Assembly (NCBI GenBank): GCA_002426885.1
Contig: DINU01000018.1
Span: 62,001-126,000, forward strand
Direction: 5' to 3'
Source: Patescibacteria group bacterium UBA5532
GTDB lineage: Bacteria > Patescibacteriota > Gracilibacteria > BD1-5 > UBA2023
Length of the DNA: 64,000 bases
A program made the translations under genes and the position numbers. Shown piece after piece: positions 19,777 to 29,586 of this stretch (the first letter of the stretch is position 1; each line of letters opens with the position of its first letter). The notes below the pieces were generated by a model. The model was given only the letters and a program-made list of their open reading frames with translations. It made no database searches and had not been told where the DNA came from.

Positions 19777-22700
19777 ATGAACCTTCCAGCCATATCTCCG
19801 ACCGTAATAGAGAATTTTCAGCCTTCTCCTCGCAGAGCTGAACACTATCAGAGTGAGGCAGAACTCGAAAAAGAGTTTGTTGCACAGCTACAGACACAAG
19901 CCTATGAGTATCTACCGATCACACAGGAGTCTGACTTGATCATCAATCTCAGGACACAACTGGAGAAACTCAATCATTACACTTTTAGCGATCAGGAGTG
20001 GAAGCACTTTTTTGACAATGAAATAGCCAATACCAACCAGGGTATTCAAGAAAAAACCACCACCATCCAAGAAGATTATATCAAGATACTCAGACGTGAT
20101 GATGGGTCAGAGAAAAATATTTACCTCATCGACAAAGCTAATATACACAATAATACTCTCCAAGTCATCAACCAATACGCTACTGACGATGGTCAGAGAT
20201 CCAATCGCTATGATGTGACGATACTCGTCAACGGACTTCCTCTCGTACATATCGAGCTCAAGAGGAGATGAGTCGCTCTCCAAGAAGCATTCAATCAGAT
20301 CAATCGTTACCAGAGAGAAAGTTTTTGGGCAGCGAGTGGACTGTTTGAGCATGTGCAGCTCTTTGTCATCTCCAATGGGACGCATACCAAGTATTACAGT
20401 AATACAACTCGCTTCTCTCATATCAAAGAGCACAATGGCAATAACAATTCCAAAGGTAAAAAATCAAGTAATAGCTTTGAGTTTACGAGCTGGTGGGCTG
20501 ATCATACCAATAGACCGATCACGGATCTTGTCGATTTTTCGAAGACTTTTTTTGCGAAGCACACGATCCTCAATATCCTGACTAGATATTGTGTATTTAC
20601 CGCTGACAAGTCACTCCTCGTGATGAGACCCTATCAGATCGTCGCCACAGAGAAGATCATCAATAGGATAGAAACCAGTACCAATTACAAAAAATATAGC
20701 ACCGTCGATGCGGGATGATATGTCTGGCATACGACCGGATCAGGGAAGACGCTCACGAGTTTCAAGACCGCACAGCTTGCAAGCAAATTACCGTATATCA
20801 AAAAAGTCCTCTTCGTCGTCGATAGGAAAGACCTCGACTACCAGACCATGAAAGAATATGATAAGTTCGAAAAGTGAGCAGCCAATAGTAATGGAAGTAC
20901 TGCCAAACTCCAGAAACAACTCGAAGATCCAAACGCTACGATCATCATCACCACCATCCAGAAACTAGATAAATTTATCAAGAAAAATAAGGGACATGAG
21001 ATTTTTGGTGGACATATTGTCCTTATTTTTGATGAGTGTCACCGTTCTCAGTTTGGAGATATGCACAAGTCCATCACCAAAGCATTTACCAAGTATCATC
21101 TCTTCGGGTTTACTGGGACCCCGATCTTTGCGATCAATTCATCCTCTGGCAGTCATCCTGATCTGAGGACGACAGAACAAGCCTTTGGAGAGAAGCTTCA
21201 TACCTATACGATTGTTGATGCTATCGCTGACAAAAATGTCCTCCCCTTCAAGGTGGATTATGTCTCTACCATCAAAAAATATGAAAATATCGAAGACACT
21301 CAAGTCACTGATATTGATAGAGAAAAAGCACTTTCTGACCCCAAGAGAGTCAGCAATATCGTCGAGTATATTCGTACTCATTTCGATGCCAAAACCCATA
21401 GGAACAAATTCTATACCATCAAAGAGAGGAGACTGAGATGATTTAACTCGATCTTTGCTGTATCATCTATCGATATGGCCAAACTGTACTATACTGAATT
21501 CCAGAAACAACTCAAAGATCTCCCGAGCGATCAGAAACTCAAAATAGCAACGATCTTTAGCTATGCAACCAATGAAGAAGATGCTGATGGCACCACGGAT
21601 GAAAACTCAGAAGATACCAATAATTTAAGTGGTACAGACAGAGATTTCTTAGAACAAACGATAGAAGACTATAATGCTATATTTGGTACATCCTATGACA
21701 CCTCCTCAGACAAATTTCAGAACTACTATAAAGACGTCAGCCAGAGAGTGAAAGAGAGAGAAATCGATATTCTGATCGTGGTCAATATGTTTTTGACTGG
21801 ATTTGATGCGACAACGCTCAATACACTCTGGGTCGATAAGAGTCTCAGATCACATGGTCTGATTCAGGCTTTTTCTAGAACCAATCGCATTCTCAACACC
21901 ATCAAAACATTCGGGAATATCGTCTGTTTCCGTAATCTCGAAAAAAGGACGAATGATGCTATAGCTCTCTTTGGAGATAAGCAAGCAGGCGGTATCGTCC
22001 TGCTCAAGACTTTCGATGAGTACTATAATGGATATGAACAAAACGATGAACCAGTAAGAGGTTATAAAAGTCTTGTCGAAGAATTACTATCCAAATATCC
22101 CATAGGAGAAAGAATACTCTGAGAAAGTAACGAAAAAGGATTTGTGAAGCTCTATAGTGGTGTGTTAAAGGTACGAAATATTCTCTCCGTATTCGATGAA
22201 TTTATCGGACGAGAAATACTGACAGAGAGGGATATCCAGGATTATCATAGCATGTATATCGATCTCTACCATAAATTCAGAACGAAACACACTATGGATA
22301 AAGTCAGTATTAATGATGATCTCATCTTTGAGATGGAGCTTATTAAACAAGTGGAAATAAATATCGATTATATTCTTGATATGATCAAGAAGTATCACAC
22401 GAACAACATAAAAGACAAAGAAATACTCGCCGATATCAATAGAGCCATCGAATCAAGTGTAGAACTCCGCAACAAGAAAGACCTGATCGATCAATTTATC
22501 GAATCACTCGATATATCTTCTCAGATTGATGAGGACTGGATTACTTTCGTAGAGAAGAAAAAACAGGAGGAATTACAGGGGATAATAGAAGAGGAGAATC
22601 TGAATCCCGAGGAAACCCATATATTTATAAAGAATGCCTTCAGAAATGGCGAAGTTCTCGCGACGGGTACTGCTCTCGCAAAGATTCTTCCGCCAGTATC

Positions 22701-22812
22701 TCGCTTCAGTCCCGATGGAGAGAGGACGAAGAAGCGTGAGAATGTGATCGCAAGACTCATGCGATTTTTCGAGCGATTTTTCGATATATCCAGGAAAGAA
22801 ACCGAGCAATAA
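19777..22812 (+). CDS. hsdR: Type I restriction-modification system, restriction/translocase subunit
   Basis: 1011 residues. HsdR translocates and cuts unmethylated DNA. The N-terminal nuclease domain has the PD-(D/E)xK element LVHIELKRRG (E160, K162), in the usual place after a conserved Asp (YDVTILVNG). The SF2 motor has Walker A WHTTGSGKT (about 319-325), LFVVDRKDLDYQ, motif II DECH (419-422), the FGFTGTP block and ILIVVNMFLTGFDATTLNTL near motif V. The C-terminal helical region binds the methylase. Glycines at DAGGYV and in other motifs are TGA. It lies 9 nt after hsdS. The gene appears intact. Confidence 0.95.
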
Positions 22813-22841
22813 TCCCGCACAAAGGAGAAAAACCCTGTGCA

Positions 22842-23174
22842 TTATTCTCCTCCCATTTCGAGAAAAAAAATCGCAGAAATCCCGAGCAGAATACCGATAC
22901 ACTGATATATATTCAGTGTCTCATGAAAGTAGAACCAGCTTACGATCAGAAGTGTCACGATATTAAATATTTCCAGGATAATAGAAGCGACAGCTATGTT
23001 CGTATATTTATAGCTCAGCACGAGAAATATAAGCCCCACGAGATAGATCAGAAGTCCAGCAACAAATATAAAAGGACTATTATCCATAACCCACTTCTTC
23101 ATAACGATATCCCCCACCGTAAGGACAGAACCACCGATGAACAACAGTAGAAATGGGAGGTATTGCATAAACAT
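22842..23174 (-). CDS. Small DMT/EamA-like membrane transporter
   Basis: 110 residues with four predicted membrane helices: FLLLFIGGSVLTVGDIVM, FIFVAGLLIYLVGLIFLVLS, VASIILEIFNIVTLLIVSWF and IGILLGISAIFFLE. The spacing, the Lys after the first helix, and the YKYTNIAVASIILEIFNIV segment resemble half-size drug/metabolite transporters (SMR or single EamA repeats). The substrate is unknown. It converges with hsdR, 29 nt away. Confidence 0.65.
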   Translation of the reverse strand: MFMQYLPFLLLFIGGSVLTVGDIVMKKWVMDNSPFIFVAGLLIYLVGLIFLVLSYKYTNIAVASIILEIFNIVTLLIVSWFYFHETLNIYQCIGILLGISAIFFLEMGGE

Positions 23175-23250
23175 GACATAATAATGTACGTACTGTACAC
23201 GATTTCTCGAGAGAGAGCAAAAAATCGTGTATTTTTATATTTCCAAAAAT

Positions 23251-23280
23251 AAAAAGCATCCGTCTGAAAACCGATGCTTT
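23251..23280 (-). terminator. Terminator of tRNA-Phe
   Basis: On the minus strand AAGCATC ... GATGCTT forms a 7-bp stem followed by TTTATTTTT, 15 nt past the tRNA CCA. Confidence 0.65.
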
Positions 23281-23294
23281 ATGATCACATTCTG

Positions 23295-23369
23295 TGGTGG
23301 CGAGGAGTAGAATCGAACTACCGACACAAGGCTTTTCAGGCCTCTGCTCTACCACTGAGCTACCCCGCC
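23295..23369 (-). tRNA. tRNA-Phe, anticodon GAA
   Basis: 75 nt with encoded CCA. Acceptor GGCGGGG/CCTCGCC contains one G-U pair. D-stem GCTC/GAGC; anticodon stem GAGGC/GCCTT with loop CTGAAAA, giving GAA. T-arm GGTAG-TTCGATT-CTACT. Confidence 0.93.
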
Positions 23370-23463
23370 AAGAGTGGAGTAAAGATATGGAGAAATGAAA
23401 AGAAGTCAATGTTTTTCTTTTTATCCTCTCAGAAATCTCATAACAATGAGGAAATTATAATAT

Positions 23464-23492
23464 TTGACATATATGCAAATATGTATTATAAT
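23464..23492 (+). promoter_or_regulatory. Consensus sigma-70 promoter
   Basis: TTGACA (23464-23469) and TATAAT (23487-23492) are separated by exactly 17 bp. Transcription would start near 23499, about 31 nt before the ATG at 23530. It is the best match to the consensus noticed in the window. Confidence 0.85.
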
Positions 23493-23529
23493 TTCATTCG
23501 AAATACAATACTCAATACCAAAAACATTT

Positions 23530-23928
23530 ATGAGTTCACAAGAAATAGGAATTGTCCAGAATTCTCAGAGACCATCTCGAAAGAACATAGAATGGACAAG
23601 TGCGATTCTTTCATTTTTGTTTCTTCTCGGAGTCTATCTCCTCTCAGGACAGGACTCAAATGCGCGAGACATTACCGAATCATATTCTTCAGAAATGACC
23701 ATTCTTGCCGAAGATGCTATATTTACAGAGGAGTTGTATAATAACGGACTGAGCCGAGTCGTATATTTTCAGTGAAAAACGATAGAAGCAGTCATGTCCG
23801 AGGTCGATGGGAGCATCGCGATAAAACGAGTCTACTTCGAAGCACTCAAGTGAGTCGTCCTCGTCGAATGAGACGAGAATGCACCCAGAATCCAGGAAAT
23901 CCTCGCCACACTCCGTAAGACGGAATAA
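23530..23928 (+). CDS. Small single-pass membrane protein of unknown function
   Basis: 132 residues. A membrane segment (SAILSFLFLLGVYLLSG, about residues 26-42) follows a polar N-terminus of about 25 residues. The exported part contains SRVVYFQGKTIEAVMSEVDG and ends ILATLRKTE. TGA-Gly codons occur at 23773, 23851 and 23869. ATG 23530 was chosen over an in-frame ATG at 23464, because 23464 lies inside the -35 box of the promoter. Family not recognised. The unusually strong promoter suggests high expression. Confidence 0.7.
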
Positions 23929-23946
23929 TCGCCCCCCACATTGTTT

Positions 23947-23972
23947 CCTCAGGTCTTCCTGAGGTTTTTTAT
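23947..23972 (+). terminator. Terminator between 23530 gene and miaB
   Basis: Stem CCTCAGG/CCTGAGG with loop TCTT, then TTTTTT. It touches the miaB stop codon, so the two genes converge tightly. Confidence 0.85.
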
Positions 23973-26008
23973 TTTTTCTGTCCTTTCAGTATCCAGCCCT
24001 CTCGATGTGTAATCTCGACCGTTACGACATCCCCGATGTGTACATTTTCTCCCGGAAAATAGACTTCCTTGAAGTTCCGTGTCCGTCCGCATGCATTCCC
24101 TCCATCATCGAAGCCTGTCACGAAAATCACTTCCGTACGACCGAGCATCAGATCTGCCCTCCGGATCACCGACTCACGAAGAAGATTATTCAGGATTTCC
24201 CATCGTCGTGCCTTCTCGATCGGAGAAATATCGTCTGGAAGCTCGCTTGATCGCGTCCCAGAACGCGGAGAATATCGCGCGATATATGCGAAGTCAAAAT
24301 CACATTCTCGCATCGCCTGCGCTGTCGCCTCGAATTCTGCTTCTGTCTCTCATGGAAAACCGACGATAATATCGGTAGAAATAGAAAAGAGTGGATCACG
24401 AGAACGGAGATACTCGAGCTGTGTGCGAAAATCCTCATACGTGTGCTTGCGATTCATGCGATGTAAAAGTGAATCCGACCCAGACTGAAGCGCAAAATGT
24501 AGATAATGACACAATCGCGGAAGATCGAAATGTGCATCGAGAATATCGCGCGTCATATCGTGTGGATTCGAGGAAGTAAACCGAATCCGATCCAGTCAGT
24601 CGATCTCATTCAGCGATTCGAGAAGTTCACGAAACGGAGTTTTATTTTTTTTCTGTAAAAAAGATGTCACCAGCGGTGGAATCTGATCCCAGGAATCGAC
24701 ACGAAATACTCGATCACTTGTGGGTAAATTCCTATTCCACGGCCGAGAAAAGATAATCACTTTCGCATCTGTATGAGCCGTAAATGCCTCGATATGATGT
24801 GGAGCATCATCGATCATGATATCGAGATTATGGAGCTGTGTGATTTCTGCTTTTTTATCTCAGACCGTATGTGCAAACAGAATATCTTCGAAGCAATCAT
24901 CAGGAAATTCCTTTTTTACCCACTCGTAAGTGAATCACTCATCTTTTTCAGGCCGAGATGTCACGAGAAAAAGCGTATGTCACGCCTCCTTAAGCTTCCG
25001 AATATTCTGAACGACTCCATCAAAAAGTGGTAAAGAACGATGATGTGCGTAGAAATTTTTCATATAAATCTCTCGCAGATGCAGATCATCATTAAAAGCA
25101 TGATTAAAAATATCAGGAAGCTGAATATTTTTTCCATATTTCTGGTTATACTCATCGAATACACGTTGCTCGAAGGTGAATACAAGCGTATCGTCGATAT
25201 CGATCCCGATACGGAATTTTTTTCCTGATGATCCGCTCGAGAGCCACTTCATCTCCGCCTCATTCCAGAGCTTTTTCCGAGTTTCTTTTCCATAGCTATT
25301 TACATTTTGTCCGAGAAGCGTGACCTCGCGAGCGCCCGCAAGTACGTGTTCGCGAACTTCCGCGATAATCTCATCTTTCGGACGACTGACTTCCCTTCCT
25401 CGCGTATACGGCACGATGCAGAATGAGCAGAAATTATCACATCCCATCTGGATGATTACATTCGCAGATGTCGGATTTTCACGGATCTGACGGACCTGAA
25501 GATATTCATAAAATTTCGCATCATTCCCGATATCTTCATCATAGATCAGCGAGAGCAGTTTCGTCAGATATGAGACTTCCTCGATTCGGAAGGTAAAATC
25601 GATACTCGGCGATCGCACAAAAAGCGAGTCATCGTTATTCATAAGTGTGTCCGTATCTTTCAGAAGTGAAATTATCTTCGTGCTCTTGCGTTTGTACTGC
25701 TCTCATGCATCCGCGTGAAAATGACGTTTTGCCATACCAGTACGACGCACCATGCACCCCGTGATACCGAAAAGTGGTTTTTGCGTTTTTTGCTTTTTAT
25801 GAAATTGCTCGACGGAGTGAATAAATCCGAATACTTTATCCTCTCATTTCTGCCGGACAGAACATGTGTTCAGGATAATGATATCTGCTTTTACAGGATC
25901 AAGTACCTTTCTCATACCTGCACCGAGGAGGATCATATGCACTTTCTCTGAGTCTGCGATATTCATCTGACATCAGAAAGTCTTTATGTAGTAGGTTTTT
26001 GGATTCAT
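23969..26008 (-). CDS. miaB: tRNA methylthiotransferase MiaB with an inserted HAD phosphatase domain
   Basis: 679 residues, against about 440-460 for ordinary MiaB. MiaB adds the methylthio group of ms2i6A at position 37 of tRNAs reading UNN codons. The N-terminal UPF0004 domain has FGCQMN (C13), LNTCSVRQKGEDKVFG (C49) and GITGCMVRR (C85). The radical SAM triad is C190, C194 and C197 in GCDNFCSFCIVPYTRGRE. After LLGQNVNSYGKE the chain enters about 195 foreign residues (262-455) that form a complete HAD domain. The MiaB fold then resumes with FRELLESLNEIDGL, RIRFTSSNPHD, LHFALQSGSD and DIIVGFPGETEAEF, and ends with a TRAM domain. All TGA-Gly positions are in one frame, so no frameshift is involved. 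Confidence 0.93.
24644..25225 (-). other. HAD-superfamily (5'-nucleotidase-like) domain inserted in MiaB
   Basis: Residues about 262-455 of the MiaB protein. All four HAD motifs are visible: motif I FRIGIDIDDTLVF (D270, D272), motif II TLFLVTSRPEKD, motif III Lys in VGDKKAEI, and motif IV DIMIDDAPHHIEAF. The cap region and the ending RVDSWDQIPPLV resemble the NT5C-type 5'(3')-deoxyribonucleotidase family (YqfW-like). It replaces the short loop that normally joins LLGQNVNSY and the next radical SAM helix. Confidence 0.88.
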
Positions 26009-26154
26009 AGCGCCACGAGTATATAAGAAGACGACTGTTTTTCAAGTCGAGAAAATGGAATAAATACAGTGCGTGAATACATATAGTATTCTCTTGTTCG
26101 AGATGACCACTATATATTCTTTATGATTCATCTTGGAAAAAAGAAAAGAACACA

Positions 26155-26201
26155 TATAATACTTCCCGTGATATCAGGAACGAAATGAAGTTTTCATTTC
26201 G
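26155..26201 (+). promoter_or_regulatory. Upstream promoter and hairpin in the ftsA leader
   Basis: A TATAAT box near 26155-26160 is followed by a perfect hairpin CGAAATGA/TCATTTCG with loop AGTTT (26181-26201). A second -10 box (TATACT, 26246-26251) lies four bases before the ftsA ATG, so ftsA may have two transcripts, one nearly leaderless. Confidence 0.4.
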
Positions 26202-26255
26202 CAAAGCCATCACACAAGAACACAATTTTTATACATACTTAATCCTATACTTTCT

Positions 26256-27488
26256 ATGGCATCATGAGAAACATTCGTCGCAGTTGATATCGGAAGTGCA
26301 AAGATAAAATGTGTGATCGGAGAATGGACCGAGGAGAAAAAACTTCGCATACTCGGAGTCTGAGTCTCTGAGTCACACGGGATCCGAAAAGGGAATATTC
26401 TCGATATGGAAGAATTTAAGAATAATCTCGACGCATCACTCGCAGATGCCGAGAAGATGACAGGAGAGCAGATATCACATATCTACGTCGGAGTCTCATG
26501 AGTTCATATCGATGTCGCAAAAAATACTGGGATTGTCGCAGTCCATGGGACAGAAGTCACAGAAGATGATGTAAATCGTGCACTCGATATGTCACAGAAT
26601 GGGATCGATCTTATGAATCGGAATGTGCTGAAAGTTATTCCGGAAAGTTTCGGACTCGATCTCGAGACAGGGATCAAGAATCCAGTCGGAATGAATGGGA
26701 AAAAACTCGAAGTCCGAAGTCATATTTTTTCTATCGGATCGAATATCCTCAGTAACCTCAGAAAAGGAATCTACGATATCGGCGTCGAAATCCTCGATGT
26801 CTATCCGAATGTTCTCAGTGCATGAGAGGCATCCCTCTCTCGCCGTCAGAAAGAGCTCGGCGTCGTCTGTCTCGATATGGGATCAAGTGTGACGAATGTC
26901 GCAGTCTATGAAGAAGGATCTCTCATCTACGCTGGTATCATCCCGATCGGATGAGAGCATGTCACGAATGATCTCGCTCTCGGACTCCGAATCTCGATCG
27001 ATACTGCCGAGAAGCTGAAGCTCGAATATGGTGATCTTGGGTTCGCTCCTGGAAAAGACGAGGACCAAGAGATCGACCTCTCGAAGTTCTCGAATGTCGA
27101 TACGATTACGATATCTCGGAAGTTTATGACTGAGATTATCCGAGCTCGATACCAAGAAATCTTCTACTATGTGAATATGCAGCTGAAAAATGTCGGTCGC
27201 GATGGTATGCTTCCAGAATGAGCCGTCCTCACAGGAGGTGCTTCGAAAATGCGTGGAGTCGTCGGTCTGGCTCGAGAATCACTCCGTCTTCCTGCCATGA
27301 TCGGTATCGCAGAAGATCTCGATGGAGCAAGCGGGACATCGATCGGAGACCCTGTCTATACATCTGTTATTGGAGTTCTTCTTCTGGCACAGAAATACGG
27401 GAACCTCCGCAAACCATTTAAGCTGAATCTCTCGTTTTCGCAGATATTCGCAAATATAAAAACATTCGTTAAGAGACTCCTTCCATAA
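26256..27488 (+). CDS. ftsA: Cell division protein FtsA
   Basis: 410 residues. FtsA is the actin-like protein that anchors FtsZ to the membrane. ATP-site motifs are present: FVAVDIGSAKIKCVIGE at the N-terminus, SHIYVGVSGVHID, VVCLDMGSSVTNVAVYEEG near 210, and LPEGAVLTGGASKMRGVVGLA near 325. The C-terminal amphipathic helix (IFANIKTFVKRLLP) is the membrane-targeting sequence. Glycines of MASGE, GVGVSE, SGVH, SAGEA, PIGGEH and PEGAV are TGA. ftsZ follows after 36 nt, the usual dcw-cluster order. Confidence 0.95.
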
Positions 27489-27524
27489 ATTTATTTCCTC
27501 TATTTCCCTAACTTTTCTTCTTTT

Positions 27525-28808
27525 ATGCCTGCTAACGACGACAAGCTCAAAAATCTCCTACGCAATAATCTCACTCCGACACAAAAAAATACCTCCCATG
27601 GAAGCTCATCACACACGGAAGTAAATGTCGGGGAATATATATCTCCCGTCGCGAAGATCAAAGTAATTGGTGTGGGATGAGGTGGATGTAACACAGTCAA
27701 TCACATGATCGAGTCCTGAGTACAGGGCGTAGAATTTATCGCGATAAATGCCGATGCTCAAGCACTCTTCGTGTCGAAAGCTCCGATCCGCATCAATATC
27801 GGAAGAGCAACAACTCGTGGGCTCGGTGCTGGTGGAAATCCAGAAGTCGGAAAAAAGGCAGCCGAAGAATCAAGTGAAGAAATCAAGCAAGCTCTGTCAG
27901 GTGCCGACATGATTTTCATCACGACAGGACTCGGATGAGGGACTGGTACAGGTGCCGCTCCAGTGATCGCAGAGATAGCGAAGTCGCTCGGTGCACTCGT
28001 CGTCGGTGTCGTCACGAAGCCATTTACATTCGAGGGACAGCGACGTGCTACCCAGGCACTTGATGGATATGATAAGCTGAAAGAAAAGGTCGATACACTG
28101 ATCACGATCCCGAATGATAAAATCCTCTCGATTATCGATAAAAAAACTCCCCTTCTCGAGGCATTTCACGTCGCAGACGAGATACTGAAGCAAGGTGTCG
28201 AGGGTGTCTCAGATCTCATCACATTCCCATGAGTGATAAATCTCGACTTCGCAGATATGAAGTCTGTCATGGAAAATGCAGGATCAGCGCTGATCGGTAT
28301 CGGATATGGAAGCGGGGAAAATCGTGCTACTGAAGCAGCACGAAATGCAGTCGAATCTCCACTTCTTGAGCTCTCGATCGTCGGTGCAAAAGGACTCCTC
28401 TTTAATATCACAGGTGGCTCAGATATGTCCATGTTCGAGGTCGAGGAAGCATCTCGCATTATTACTGAAGCATGTGATCCGAATGCAAATATTAAGTTCG
28501 GTACGAGTATTAACGAAGATTACACAGGGGAAATGAAAATCACAGTTATTGCGACTGGGTTCTCAGGGGAAGCACGTGGAAATACGATGAATAAAGGATT
28601 TATCAGCACGACTCCTTTCTCTCAGTCTCGTTCTGGTACTTCAGGAGTGACACCACAGAAGTCCGGCTTCGAGTCTCACACCGTGAAGAAGAATCCACTC
28701 GCTCCCGGCAACTTCACAAATACTCCGACACATGCATCACAGCCGACACAGAATCAGTCACCACAGAGCGATCTCGACGTTCCTGCATATATTCGTAATA
28801 ACTACTAG
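27525..28808 (+). CDS. ftsZ: Cell division protein FtsZ
   Basis: 427 residues. Tubulin-like GTPase that forms the division ring. KIKVIGVGGGGCNTVNHMIE opens the nucleotide domain. The tubulin signature GGGTGTGAAP is at about 137-146, with its second Gly encoded by TGA at 27936. The T7 loop NLDFADMKSVMENAGSALIG carries the synergy residues. A disordered linker of about 60 residues ends in the FtsA-binding tail LDVPAYIRNNY. An N-terminal extension of about 40 residues precedes the fold. This gene is the clearest evidence for UGA = Gly, since the interrupted residues are invariant. Confidence 0.98.
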
Positions 28809-28825
28809 AAATACCTGTAGTAAAA

Positions 28826-28854
28826 AAAATCAGCCCGAGGGCTGATTTTTTTTT
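28826..28854 (+). terminator. Terminator of ftsAZ
   Basis: Stem ATCAGCC/GGCTGAT with loop CGAG, preceded by an A8 tract and followed by T9, 18 nt after the ftsZ stop. Confidence 0.9.
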
Positions 28855-29038
28855 ACTCTGAGGAAATTATGTATTCCGTGGTTCTCTTATAGAGTATCTT
28901 CACTTGAATAGCACCACAATTTTATATTTCCTTTTTTACTCGTTTATAAGTAAATATGAATCCTGTATTCGCACCAATTATGAGCCTTCGGCTCGTTTTC
29001 TTCAAGCAATAAGAATTTCTCTTATTTGAGTTCGTTTA

Positions 29039-29278
29039 CTATAATGGCTCAGGCGTATTGAAATCCTTCGGATCTTTATTCGGGTAATCTATTCCGAGAG
29101 CTTCCATAATATCGACCATTGCCTCTCGGATAAAATAACGCATTGCATCCACATCAATCTGATCAACATCTTCATCTGGACTTTCTGTATCAGGACCTGT
29201 AAGTAGATCTTTTTTACTGAGAGACTCTTGTAATGCCAGACTCTGATCAAGAAGCTGTGCCTTTCCAAAATTTGTCAT
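29039..29278 (-). CDS. Small acidic protein of unknown function
   Basis: 79 residues, not recognised. The middle is strongly acidic (TESPDEDVDQIDVDAM), followed by a helix (RYFIREAMVDIMEALGI) and a Pro/Asn-rich end. It needs no TGA codon. The ATG is preceded by a pyrimidine-poor stretch, and the 5' region carries a repeat. Coding status rests only on an open frame with sensible composition, so it remains tentative. The flanking gaps 28855-29038 and 29279-29450 show nothing else apart from a GAGCCTTCGGCTC hairpin near 28980. Confidence 0.45.
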   Translation of the reverse strand: MTNFGKAQLLDQSLALQESLSKKDLLTGPDTESPDEDVDQIDVDAMRYFIREAMVDIMEALGIDYPNKDPKDFNTPEPL

Positions 29279-29451
29279 AAAAGTTATGGTAAAAGGATAC
29301 CGTGGTATATTCTAAAGAAGAAGAAGAAGAAAGCAAGAGAAAATCATCATCTCTTGCGAGCAGGAATTTTATACAGAAGAACAGAATAAAACTGAGTTCT
29401 TGGAAAAATCGAGAAACAAGAAGGAGGGGAAATTCCCTTCTTAGGGCTCTA

Positions 29452-29525
29452 TCCGAAAGTTGGCGTGGATTCTGCAGGAACGCGAAGAATCCATGTATGA
29501 ACGAACCGAAAGTTCGAATTCTCAC
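29452..29525. repeat. Intergenic repeat copy
   Basis: GTGGATTCTGCAGGAACGCG followed by AAGAATCCATGTATGAACG and AAAGTTCGAATTCTCACGC: recombined pieces of the same family as at 7777 and 13487, in the 308-nt gap before the exonuclease gene. Confidence 0.45.
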
Positions 29526-29586
29526 GCAGAATGAAATAATTGACTTCCCTACTCTTCTTGATATTCTGAAAGATATAAAACAAACT

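Noticed and set aside
23969..26008. A frameshift or two separate genes (miaB pieces and a nucleotidase)
   Set aside because: All segments are in one frame with only TGA between them, so it is a single insertion-bearing protein rather than adjacent genes.
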